DNA of 64,000 nt from VRUE01 sp963703175 (GTDB lineage: Bacteria; Actinomycetota; Thermoleophilia; Solirubrobacterales; 70-9): positions 806,001 to 870,000 of the forward strand of contig OY969794.1 of the NCBI GenBank assembly GCA_963703175.1, in the 5' to 3' direction. This document shows, piece after piece, positions 16,528-24,036 of this stretch. Position numbers and translations under genes: made by a program. Under the pieces are notes generated by a model. That model worked only from the letters and a program-made list of their open reading frames with translations. It searched no databases and had not been told where the DNA came from. Every line of letters starts with the position of its first letter. Position 1 is the stretch's first letter.

Positions 16528-17381
16528 CAAGTCCCCTTTCTATCGGAAGCCATCGGCTCCTTCGCTGGAACGAGTCTACGCAACCCTCCGGAGCCATCAT
16601 TCAATGCCAACGCCAGGCCTATGAACCCGCCCAGCAGCTCGACATAGGTGAGGTCACCCTTCAGAAAGGCCCCTTTGGCGCTGGAAACGACGTTGAGAAC
16701 CCCGACAGCGTCGTCCCCCACCACGATCGGCATCGAGGCGAGTGAGTGATAGCTGCGCTCGGCGCTTGCCTTCGGGTGCGGGTGCCAGCGCTTGTCCTTC
16801 TTCACCTCGTTGGTCCACTGCAGTTCGCCGGTCGCCAGCGCATGACCGGCCAGAGAGGCCTTGGGAAGCGAAAAATTGGCCTTCAGGCCCAGGGAATGCC
16901 CGGACTCGAAGAGCATTTTCAAGTTCTCGCCTTCGCTCTCGGGTATTAGCACCGAGAGACGAATTTTCTCATTGCGCTCGACGCTGAGGCCGAACCTTGC
17001 GGGTGCCAGCACCCCCCGCTCCATGAAGTCCTCGAAGGTGACGTTGAGCTTCCCGGCGACCAGGTCGCGCAGGGCGAGCATCGCCTCGTTCAAGAGGTTG
17101 GATTGGTAGCCGGGAAGGTCATCCCCATAGCGGAAGATTTTTTGCCCGGATACAAACCCAAGCGCACCCGCGCAGACCGCGGCGACCAGCGCAGCCCACA
17201 ACGGAATCGGCGCGTCGACATGCGAAACGCCCCAGGCTGCTCCGGCGAGTATTCCAGCGGCGATCAGGCCGGCGACGACATTCTCGGAAACCCCCCGCCT
17301 CGATAGCACGAGGTCATAGTAGTTCGGTTTGGAGACGCGAGCGGTCGCCGGGCGGAGAGCACGACACGCTTTCGACCCCAA
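16527..17381 (-). CDS. Membrane-anchored GAF-domain protein
   Basis: Two hydrophobic segments (about residues 35-75, VVAGLIAAGILAGAAWG and WAALVAAVCAGALGFVSG) anchor a cytoplasmic GAF-type sensor domain of about 150 residues (LMLRDLV through GFIGLALAL). Visible GAF traits are the central LAGHALATGELQWTNEV and SLASMPIVVGDDAVGVLNVVS. No output domain such as a kinase or GGDEF is attached, so it would act through a partner; the coupled 51-residue gene is the obvious candidate. The TTG start at 17381 is uncertain; a GTG at 17309 is the next in-frame choice. Confidence 0.75.
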   Translation of the reverse strand: MGSKACRALRPATARVSKPNYYDLVLSRRGVSENVVAGLIAAGILAGAAWGVSHVDAPIPLWAALVAAVCAGALGFVSGQKIFRYGDDLPGYQSNLLNEAMLALRDLVAGKLNVTFEDFMERGVLAPARFGLSVERNEKIRLSVLIPESEGENLKMLFESGHSLGLKANFSLPKASLAGHALATGELQWTNEVKKDKRWHPHPKASAERSYHSLASMPIVVGDDAVGVLNVVSSAKGAFLKGDLTYVELLGGFIGLALALNDGSGGLRRLVPAKEPMASDRKGT

Positions 17382-17408
17382 GTGTGAGCCACGTCACTTT
17401 GCTAGAAC

Positions 17409-17422
17409 TGGCTGGCTGGCCA
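17409..17422. promoter_or_regulatory. Operator-like dyad upstream of the di-iron/SCP2 gene
   Basis: TGGCTGGCTGGCCA lies 68 nt upstream of the start at 17490 and matches at 12 of 14 positions the dyad at 22748-22762; the aldehyde dehydrogenase upstream dyad (1037-1054, read on the other strand) is also closely similar. A TTGCTA hexamer just upstream could be a -35 box. Confidence 0.4.
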
Positions 17423-17489
17423 GGATCGCGGTAGTCTGGGCTACGCAGCCCCCTGGAGGCGCCGGCGGCGCCCTGACCGAAGGAGAGAG

Positions 17490-18776
17490 ATGAGCGTCGC
17501 ATCCCAGAGCTTGATGGACAACGTCACCTATGTGGACCTCTACCAGCGCTGGGAGCAGGGCAACTGGAGCGCTTATGACCTCGACTTCTCCGAGGATCGC
17601 AACGGCTGGGAGGCGCTCAGCGACATGCAGCGCCGCTCGGCGATGTGGATCTACTCGATGTTCTATTACGGCGAGGACCGGGTCGCCGACACCCTCGCCC
17701 CATACATCACCGCTGCGCCGACCGAGGAGCAGTCCTACTTCCTCGCCACCCAGCAGGTCGATGAGGTCCGCCACTCGATCTTCTTCCACCGCTTCTTCAA
17801 GGAGGTAATCGGGGTCGGCGGCGACTCGATCGAGCAGACGCTCTCGGCCACGATGCCGCAACTCAACTGGGGCTACCGCGGCATCTTCGACCGGCTCGAC
17901 CTGATGGCCGAGGAACTGCGCAAGGACCGCTCCCTGCCCAAGTACGCCCAGGCGATCGCCCTCTACCACCTGATCGTCGAGGGCAGCCTCGCCCAACCGG
18001 GCCAGCACTTCATCGAGGACTTCTTCGCCTCCGAGGAAACGATGCCGGGCTTCAGCTCGGGAATGGGAAACGTCTCCCGCGACGAGCAGCGCCACATCGG
18101 CTTCGGCGTCAAGGTCCTCTCCGAACTTCTGGGCGAAGGCAACCCCGGCTGGGAGGAGAACCGCGCCGCTGTCACCGAGTTGCTGCGCGAAACGCTGCCC
18201 TACGGGCCGGCCGTCTTCTACCCGCCCAACATGGACCGCGAATACACCGAGTGCTACGGCTTCTCGCTCGAGGACATCTTCGCCTTCGGACTGAAACTGA
18301 TCCGGCAGCGCTGGCGCACGATCGGCTACCCGACCGAGGAGATGCCTCCCGGCGTCTTCCCCTTCGACCCCGAGGCCTCCGCCGAGGAAGTCGCCGAGCG
18401 CCAGGTGAAGCTGATGGAGGCAGGTGTCCTCGGCCCGCCCGACGGACCGATCCCCGATTCCTCGCCAGACATCCAGCGCCTCTTCTTCGACGTGGTCAAG
18501 CGCGTCGCCAACCCGAAGGCGGCAAATGGCTCACCGCTCGTCTATCAGTACCGCTTCACCGATGCCGACCCCTGGCATCTGACGATCGATAACGGCTCAA
18601 CCAGGGCCGAACCGGGCGAGGCCCCCAACCCGACCCTGACCCTCGAGGCCGACTGGGCCGACTTCGTCGCGATGAGCAAGCCCGACGCCAGCCCGTTGAA
18701 GATGGTCCTGCAGCGTCGCCTGCGCCCGCGCGGCAAGATCCGCGAGATCGCGCGGATGCGCAAGGTGTTTGGCTGA
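17490..18776 (+). CDS. Ribonucleotide-reductase-R2-like di-iron protein fused to an SCP2-type domain
   Basis: The first ~310 residues are a ferritin-like four-helix bundle of the R2-like ligand-binding-oxidase type. The metal ligands appear as a Glu in YYGEDRVAD, the EVRH motif in QQVDEVRHSIFFHRF, and a second ERxH-like set in SRDEQRHIGFGV. Residues about 340-428 (VYQYRFTDADPWHLTIDNG to the end) resemble a sterol-carrier-protein-2 lipid-binding domain. A strong ribosome site (AAGGAGAGAG) precedes the ATG. The fusion suggests oxidation of a bound lipid or fatty acyl substrate, not nucleotide reduction. No R1 gene is nearby. The substrate is unknown. Confidence 0.82.
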   Translation: MSVASQSLMDNVTYVDLYQRWEQGNWSAYDLDFSEDRNGWEALSDMQRRSAMWIYSMFYYGEDRVADTLAPYITAAPTEEQSYFLATQQVDEVRHSIFFHRFFKEVIGVGGDSIEQTLSATMPQLNWGYRGIFDRLDLMAEELRKDRSLPKYAQAIALYHLIVEGSLAQPGQHFIEDFFASEETMPGFSSGMGNVSRDEQRHIGFGVKVLSELLGEGNPGWEENRAAVTELLRETLPYGPAVFYPPNMDREYTECYGFSLEDIFAFGLKLIRQRWRTIGYPTEEMPPGVFPFDPEASAEEVAERQVKLMEAGVLGPPDGPIPDSSPDIQRLFFDVVKRVANPKAANGSPLVYQYRFTDADPWHLTIDNGSTRAEPGEAPNPTLTLEADWADFVAMSKPDASPLKMVLQRRLRPRGKIREIARMRKVFG

Positions 18777-18827
18777 GAGGGCCGGGTCACCCTCCCCCTG
18801 AGGCCGTCGCGCAGCAGATCACGGGTA

Positions 18828-18933
18828 AGAGGGTCGTGGTGCCCCTCCCCATGAGGCCGTTGCGCAGCTGATCGCGGGCTCGAGTTCAGGGGTGGTTCCT
18901 TGAGCCTCCTGGGGAGGGGCACCACGACCCTCT
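18828..18933. terminator. Large inverted repeat between convergent genes
   Basis: Arms 18828-18850 and 18911-18933 are perfect 23-bp inverted repeats (AGAGGGTCGTGGTGCCCCTC and onward) around a 60-nt loop. The loop start and the sequence before the left arm also form an imperfect direct repeat (CTCCCCNTGAGGCCGTYGCGCAG). The position between two convergent genes suits a two-way terminator. Confidence 0.6.
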
Positions 18934-18940
18934 CGCTTCT

Positions 18941-20347
18941 TTAGCTGAGTGGAGGGCGCTTATCTGCCCAGGGGCGCTCGGCCTCTAGCTGGGCGGCTAG
19001 GGAGAGGAGGGTTGCCTCGTCTCCCGGGCGGCCGATTATCTGGACCGCGAGCGGCATGCCGTCGGCGGCGAAGCCGGCCGGCACTGACATTGCCGGGTTG
19101 CCGAGGTGGTTCCAAGGGACGCAGTAGGGATAGAAGCGGCTCATCCCGAGAATCGTCCGCAGCGCCCCCATCCCCTCCCAGCGGCGCACCGGGACCGCGG
19201 TGCCGCCCATCACCGGGGTCATCAAAACGTCGTGGGTATCGAAGATCGTGTTGACGCGGGCGGCATCCGCTTGGCGGCCACGCATCGCCCGCTCGAAGGT
19301 GCCATCGGTGATCAGGCGACCAAGGCGGCCAAAGCCACGGGTGCGCCGTTCGAGCCGCTCCGGGCGGGGGACGATCGAGACATCTTCGGCCAGGCCACGC
19401 AGGTAGCGGGCGGTGATGTTGTTGCCGATCCCTCCCCAGGCAGGGTCGCGCTGTTCGGTCTCGTGGCCCAGCGAGCGCAACAGCTCGGCGGTGTCGGCGA
19501 CCGCGCCTTTGGCGACGTTGTCGACCGTGGGTGGCGCAGCGGCGCGCGGGGCGGCGGTCGAGAAGGCGATCCGCAGCTTGCCCGGTCGCGTACGCGCCGC
19601 CTCGACGAAGGGTCGCTCTGGCGGGGCGGGCGCCTCCGAGTCGGCCGAGCCGCCGCTGACGACATCGAGCCAGAGTGCCGTGTCGAGAACGCTGCGGCTG
19701 AGGCAGCCGGCCGCCGAGAGCCCGTTCCAGTGGTCGACGAGGGGCGCTAGCGAGACCCTGGCGCGCTGCGGTTTGAGACCGAACAGCCCGCAGGATGAAG
19801 CGGGGATGCGGATCGAGCCGCCGCCATCAGAAGCAGATGCGATCGGGACGAGGCCCGCGGCGACGGCTGCGGCGCTGCCGCCGCTGGAACCGCCGGGACT
19901 GCGCTGTGGATCCCAGGGATTGCGGGTCACTCCCCAGGTCGCCGACTCGGTGAAGCCACAGATCGCGAGCTCGGGCAAGTGGGTCTTGCCGACTACGATC
20001 GCCCCCGCCTCGCGCAGCCGCCGCACCATCTCGGAGTCAGCCGCTGCCGGTTCGGGGAACGCATCGGTGCCATGGGTGCTCAGCTCGCCGGCGAGGTCGA
20101 CTTCGTCCTTGAGCGCGATTGGAACCCCCAGTAGGGGCCGATCGTCGCCGCCCTTCAGCCGCGCCTCGGCCTGTTCGGCCTCGAGCAGCGCCCGCTCGGC
20201 AAGGACCACTCTGAACGAGTTCAGCTGCGGGTCGAGGCGCTCGATCCGATCGAGGTAAAGCCGCACCAACTCGGTCGGAGAGATCTCCCCCGCCCGCACC
20301 ATCTCCGCCTGCTTGGCGGCCCCGGCAAATGCAATCTCCTCACTCAT
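18941..20347 (-). CDS. Amidase-signature-family amidase
   Basis: This enzyme hydrolyses an amide to acid and ammonia. The Ser-cisSer-Lys triad is visible: Lys in VPIALKDEVD (about residue 76), cis-Ser in SPGGSSGGSAAAVAAG (about residue 152), and the nucleophile in ASDGGGSIRIPAS (about residue 175). The length of 468 matches stand-alone amidases. There are no gatB/gatC neighbours, so it is probably not the Glu-tRNA amidotransferase subunit. Upstream, a family-1 palindromic element separates it from the MMPL exporter on the same strand. The substrate is unknown. Confidence 0.9.
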   Translation of the reverse strand: MSEEIAFAGAAKQAEMVRAGEISPTELVRLYLDRIERLDPQLNSFRVVLAERALLEAEQAEARLKGGDDRPLLGVPIALKDEVDLAGELSTHGTDAFPEPAAADSEMVRRLREAGAIVVGKTHLPELAICGFTESATWGVTRNPWDPQRSPGGSSGGSAAAVAAGLVPIASASDGGGSIRIPASSCGLFGLKPQRARVSLAPLVDHWNGLSAAGCLSRSVLDTALWLDVVSGGSADSEAPAPPERPFVEAARTRPGKLRIAFSTAAPRAAAPPTVDNVAKGAVADTAELLRSLGHETEQRDPAWGGIGNNITARYLRGLAEDVSIVPRPERLERRTRGFGRLGRLITDGTFERAMRGRQADAARVNTIFDTHDVLMTPVMGGTAVPVRRWEGMGALRTILGMSRFYPYCVPWNHLGNPAMSVPAGFAADGMPLAVQIIGRPGDEATLLSLAAQLEAERPWADKRPPLS

Positions 20348-20362
20348 GGCAGGGAGGGTATT

Positions 20363-20475
20363 AGGACCTATCCCGGTAGGGGTGGAACGTCTTGTACTTT
20401 TCGCGACCCACCATTGTCGGCAGCCACAGAGGTAACTCGAAAAAGTTAAGTGGAACCCCTACCGGGATAGGTCCT
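20363..20475 (-). repeat. Palindromic element family 1, copy A
   Basis: Perfect 21-bp arms (20363-20383 and 20455-20475) enclose the family core read on the minus strand: CCACTTAACTTTTTCG, a variable hairpin, then CGAAAAGTACAAGACGTTCC. One end touches the last base of the MMPL stop codon. The other lies 15 nt before the amidase start, so a transcript from MMPL into the amidase would cross it. Confidence 0.85.
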
Positions 20476-22748
20476 TAGGCCTTGGCTGGCTCGGTGCTAC
20501 CGCTCTCGAAGGAGAAGTTGGGTAGCAGTCGGTCGAGCCAAGAAGGCATCCACCAGTTCCAGTCGCCGAGCAGCTTCATCGCGGCGGGAACCAGGATCAG
20601 CCTGACCAGGGTCGCGTCAAGGGCAATCGCCACCGCGCAACCGAGCCCCAGCTCCTTGATCGAGGGAACGCCGGTGAGGACGAATACGCCGAAGACGCAG
20701 GTCATGATCAGCGCCGCCGAGGAGATCGTGCGGGCGCTCGAGGAAAGGCCTTCGGCAACCGCCCGCTCGTTGTCGCCGTGCTCCATGTAGTGCTCGCGGA
20801 TGCGCGACATAAGGAAAACCTCGTAGTCCATCGAGAGGCCAAAGACGACGGCAAAGATCAGCGGCACGTTGATCGTGTCGAGCGCACCCTGGCTTTCGAA
20901 GCCGAGCAGGTTGTCGAACCAGCCCCACTGGAAGATCGCGACGAGGACGCCGAAGGCGGCACCGATCGAGAGTAGGTTCATCAACACCGCCTTGAGCGGC
21001 AGTAGTAGTGAGCGCAGCATTGCCATCAGCACGAGGAAGCTGAGCGCCAGCACGAAGAGGACGATCTTCCACATCGAGCCGCTAATCAGCGCGCGCACGT
21101 CGTGGCTGCGCGCAGTCTCGCCGCCAACATTGACCGTCGCCGACTGACCCAGCAGGGTCGAGGGTGCAATTGGGTCGCGCAAGCGTTCGACCAGCGAGAT
21201 CGCCGCGTCGGACTCGCTCGGCGCGCTCGACGTTGCCTGAATCAAGACGCTGTCGCTGGCGAATACTGGCGGGGAAACTGCGGCAATGCCGGGCGTCGCC
21301 TCGAGCCGCCGCGCGAACGCCGCCGTCGCCACGCGCTCTTCGGCACGGGGGGCGCCAGAATCAAAAGTGGCGACGATCTGCACAGGATCGGTACCGCCAC
21401 CGAGTTGCTTGGAGGCGAGTTCGTTGCCGACCCGGACATCGCTTCCCTGCGGGAACTGGGTCAGTGCTTGCGTACCGGTGGTCAAAGAGAGGAGCGGGAT
21501 AGAGAGGAACAGCAGGAACCCGCTGACGCCGATCACCGCTCGCCAAGGGTGAGCCATGACGCTCGTCGTCCAGCGCTGCCAAAAGACGGAACCAGTTCCG
21601 CCACCTCCTCTGCTCCCGTGAGGGCCTGAGGAATCAGATATGGACAGGCCCTCACTCCCGCGTCCGGGGGTGGCGAACTTACCTTGAAACGGTCGGCGAA
21701 TCAGCGCAAGGCCTTTGGCCACGATGCCGCCCGGCAGCACGCGGTCGCCGAGCATCGAGATCAGCGCCGGCAGCAAGGTCGTCGCGGCGAGGATCGAGAC
21801 GGCGACCACCGTCATCGCACCGAGGGCCATCGAGCGCAGCGCCTGGTTGTCGACCATCCACAGCCCCGCCAGCGAGACGATCACCGCCAGACCAGAGAAG
21901 GTCACGGCCAAGCCTGAAGTCGAGAGCGCCTCTGCCCTGGCATCGTCCGGGCTGCGTCCGGCCGCCCGCTCCTCGCGATAGCGGGCAAGGATGAACAGCG
22001 AGTAGTCGATCGCCACCCCGATGCCGATCATCGAGGCCATGTTGGTGACGAACACAGAGGTGCTCATCTGCAAGGAGATGAAGTAGATCAGCGCGCCGGT
22101 GACGATCACACTGACAAAGCCCAGGGTCAGCGGCAACGCTGCGGCGGCAAGCGAGCCGAAGACGACCAGCAGGATCAACGCGACGATCGGGAAGCCACTC
22201 GCCTCAGCCTGGGAGAGGTCCTTCTTGGAGAGCTCCTGCATTCCCGCCCAGATGGTCGGCTGCCCGGCGAGATAGGTCGTAACCCCGCCCTCCGCCGTAC
22301 CCGGATCGAGTTCTTCGCGCAGCGTCGCCGCTGGGTCGATCAGCTCGTCGGAGCTGAGGTTACTGCGCAGCGCCAGCATCGCCGTGCCCTCGCGTCGCAG
22401 CTGCACCGCGGCGCGGCGAGCTGCCGGCGGCGGCAGCGTGACGTCCTCGATGCCGGCGACGGCGTGGCGAACGCGATCAATCGCCGCTGCCTGCGCGGCT
22501 GGCCCGGCGCCTGGTTCAGCCCGCAGCAGGACCGCGATCCCGTTCGCGTCGCCGCCGAATTCATTTTCCAGTGAGGTGCCCACCGCTTTCGACTGGCTGC
22601 CCGGCACGTCGAAGCCGCCACCGGTGAGGTGTTCGGTCTGACGCGAAGCGAGAGGCAATGCGAGGAGAAGGACGGCGACCCAGCCGATCAGCACCCAGCG
22701 CCGTCGGCGTCCGAGAAAACCGGCAAGTGTGCGCATTGGCTCCCGCAT
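20475..22748 (-). CDS. MMPL/RND-family membrane transporter
   Basis: This is a proton-driven exporter of the MMPL class, which in actinobacteria moves lipids, glycolipids or drugs. Two repeats are visible, each with one N-terminal helix, a periplasmic domain and a five-helix block; the sequence IGIGVAIDYSLFILARYREE carries the first proton-relay Asp/Tyr and FGLSMDYEVFLMSRIREH the second. At 757 residues it is typical. The ATG at 22748 or 22736 may be used; neither has a good ribosome site and a dyad overlaps the first. An in-frame palindrome at 21595-21678 encodes an extra Gly/Ser-rich loop. It is downstream of a TetR gene in the same direction. Confidence 0.93.
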   Translation of the reverse strand: MREPMRTLAGFLGRRRRWVLIGWVAVLLLALPLASRQTEHLTGGGFDVPGSQSKAVGTSLENEFGGDANGIAVLLRAEPGAGPAAQAAAIDRVRHAVAGIEDVTLPPPAARRAAVQLRREGTAMLALRSNLSSDELIDPAATLREELDPGTAEGGVTTYLAGQPTIWAGMQELSKKDLSQAEASGFPIVALILLVVFGSLAAAALPLTLGFVSVIVTGALIYFISLQMSTSVFVTNMASMIGIGVAIDYSLFILARYREERAAGRSPDDARAEALSTSGLAVTFSGLAVIVSLAGLWMVDNQALRSMALGAMTVVAVSILAATTLLPALISMLGDRVLPGGIVAKGLALIRRPFQGKFATPGRGSEGLSISDSSGPHGSRGGGGTGSVFWQRWTTSVMAHPWRAVIGVSGFLLFLSIPLLSLTTGTQALTQFPQGSDVRVGNELASKQLGGGTDPVQIVATFDSGAPRAEERVATAAFARRLEATPGIAAVSPPVFASDSVLIQATSSAPSESDAAISLVERLRDPIAPSTLLGQSATVNVGGETARSHDVRALISGSMWKIVLFVLALSFLVLMAMLRSLLLPLKAVLMNLLSIGAAFGVLVAIFQWGWFDNLLGFESQGALDTINVPLIFAVVFGLSMDYEVFLMSRIREHYMEHGDNERAVAEGLSSSARTISSAALIMTCVFGVFVLTGVPSIKELGLGCAVAIALDATLVRLILVPAAMKLLGDWNWWMPSWLDRLLPNFSFESGSTEPAKA
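21595..21678. repeat. In-frame palindromic insert inside the MMPL gene
   Basis: Outer arms GTTCCGCCACC and GGTGGCGAAC and inner perfect 11-bp arms (GTGAGGGCCTG at 21618-21628, CAGGCCCTCAC at 21645-21655) form a hairpin. It encodes the low-complexity stretch between the two halves of the exporter. Confidence 0.65.
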
Positions 22749-22762
22749 TGGCTGGTTAGCCA
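22748..22762. promoter_or_regulatory. Operator-like dyad TTGGCTGGTTAGCCA over the MMPL start
   Basis: The dyad overlaps the MMPL start codon and closely matches the dyads near 1037 and 17409. A candidate site for the TetR protein encoded just upstream. Confidence 0.45.
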
Positions 22763-22799
22763 GCCTCGCCGACAGAGCCTCAGCAGTCTGTGAGGAGGG

Positions 22800-23408
22800 T
22801 CACTCGCCAGCGAGTAGGAACCGCGCCGAGGCCGCTCCGGCGGCGAGGGCGGGGCTGATGTCGCGGTCTGGCTCCGACAGAGCCTGCAGCGCAAAGCCGT
22901 CCGCGACCGCGAACAGGTAGGCGACAATTGCCTCGGCGTCGTAGCGCAGTTTGAGCACACCCTCTCGCTCCTTCGCCTCGAGAATCTCGGCAACGTGTGA
23001 GCGAGTGCGGTCAAACAACTGGCCCACCTCGTGCTGGATCTCGGGGTTGCGCCGACCGGCGCTGAACAGCTCGTAGAGCAGCAGGAAGAAGGCCGGTTCG
23101 TTGTCGATCAGATCGGTGAGGCTGGCGAGCAGGACGTCGAGGACGGCATCGACGGTCTGGGCATCGCCCAACGGCTCGTCGAGGCGGGCGACGCGGATCT
23201 CGGCGTCGCGGCGGACGACCTCGACTAACAGCCGCTCCTTAGTGCCGAAGTAGTAGTGAAGAAGACCGCGGCTGACCCCAGCCTCGCGGGCGACATGCTC
23301 AAAGGTGGAGCCGGCAGCGCCGCGCTTGGCGACGCTGTCGCGCATCGCGTCGACGATGCGCTGCGCCTTTTCCCCGCTTAGCTCGCGCTCTTTGGTCGCA
23401 GCCTCCAT
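22800..23408 (-). CDS. TetR-family transcriptional regulator
   Basis: The N-terminal helix-turn-helix is typical (STFEHVAREAGVSRGLLHYYFGTKERLL, about residues 36-63), followed by an alpha-helical ligand-binding domain. The length is 202 residues. It lies 51 nt upstream of, and in the same direction as, the MMPL exporter, so it probably represses that gene in response to the exported compound. Upstream of its start are two copies of GACTGGGTC and the dyad TTGTC-A-GACAA (23445-23455), which could be its own operator. Confidence 0.92.
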   Translation of the reverse strand: MEAATKERELSGEKAQRIVDAMRDSVAKRGAAGSTFEHVAREAGVSRGLLHYYFGTKERLLVEVVRRDAEIRVARLDEPLGDAQTVDAVLDVLLASLTDLIDNEPAFFLLLYELFSAGRRNPEIQHEVGQLFDRTRSHVAEILEAKEREGVLKLRYDAEAIVAYLFAVADGFALQALSEPDRDISPALAAGAASARFLLAGE

Positions 23409-23447
23409 TGACCCAGTCTAGTGACAGCTGAGGAGACCCAGTCGTTG

Positions 23448-23526
23448 TCAGACAAGGACGCAGGGAGGCAGGGAAGGGGAGCGCACTGTTGTGCGTGACC
23501 CGCAGCCGGCCGACCGAGGACGCCGT
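23448..23526 (-). repeat. Dispersed repeat family 4, copy 2
   Basis: This matches 2657-2733 read on the opposite strand. Its central hairpin, GCGCAC-TGTT-GTGCGT (23481-23496), keeps the stem while the loop differs from copy 1. It follows the 3' end of the small membrane-protein gene on the minus strand. Confidence 0.75.
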
Positions 23527-23538
23527 ATGACGACGACT

Positions 23539-23554
23539 GGGGCCCTCAGGCCCC
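23539..23554 (-). terminator. Hairpin that includes the stop codon
   Basis: GGGGCC-TGAG-GGCCCC on the minus strand contains the TGA stop of the upstream gene in its loop. It may be a terminator, though no T-run follows. Confidence 0.4.
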
Positions 23555-23974
23555 GTTGATGCTGGTCGTGCTGGTGTACTCGAACTCCTCCTCGGCGCCA
23601 AAAAGGGCGTCGAGCACGGCCTTGCGCGCGTCCTCACTGACCACGAGCGCGATCGCGCCGCCGATCAGAGCCAAGAGGATCAGGCGACCTAGGCGGCTCT
23701 TCTTGCGCTTCTTCGGCGCCTTCAACTGCTCGGAGGCCTCGCGCAGACTTTCGGCGGCGGTGCGTAGATCCTTCTGGACCTTCTTGTCGCTGGTCACGGC
23801 CTTGACCGCGCCCTTGCCATTGCCGGTTGCCCGCCCGTAGGCACCACGCGCAGCTTCAAAGGCGTCGCGGAGGTTGTCGCGCAGCTCTTCGTCTTCGATC
23901 AGGCGCTGCACATAGGGGTTCTCGCGGGCGGTCGAATAGAGGTCCGCGGCCTGGTTCGCCTTCGTCTTGGTCAT
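23546..23974 (-). CDS. Small membrane-anchored helical protein, function unknown
   Basis: The 142-residue product has a charged, alanine-rich helical N-terminal part (LYSTARENPYVQRLIEDEELRDNLRDAFEAARGAY) and a Lys-rich patch (KAPKKRKKSR), followed by one membrane helix (LGRLILLALIGGAIALVV, about residues 95-112) and a short acidic tail. The positive-inside rule places the long N-terminal domain in the cytoplasm. Proteins of this build are common in this bacterial order, but no function is known to me. It is preceded by the glycosyltransferase gene on the same strand. Confidence 0.75.
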   Translation of the reverse strand: MTKTKANQAADLYSTARENPYVQRLIEDEELRDNLRDAFEAARGAYGRATGNGKGAVKAVTSDKKVQKDLRTAAESLREASEQLKAPKKRKKSRLGRLILLALIGGAIALVVSEDARKAVLDALFGAEEEFEYTSTTSINGA

Positions 23975-24036
23975 ACCATCTCCTCGCTGGATTCTGCTGG
24001 GGGACGCTCAGGATAACTCCAATTCAGTTCCCGCTA

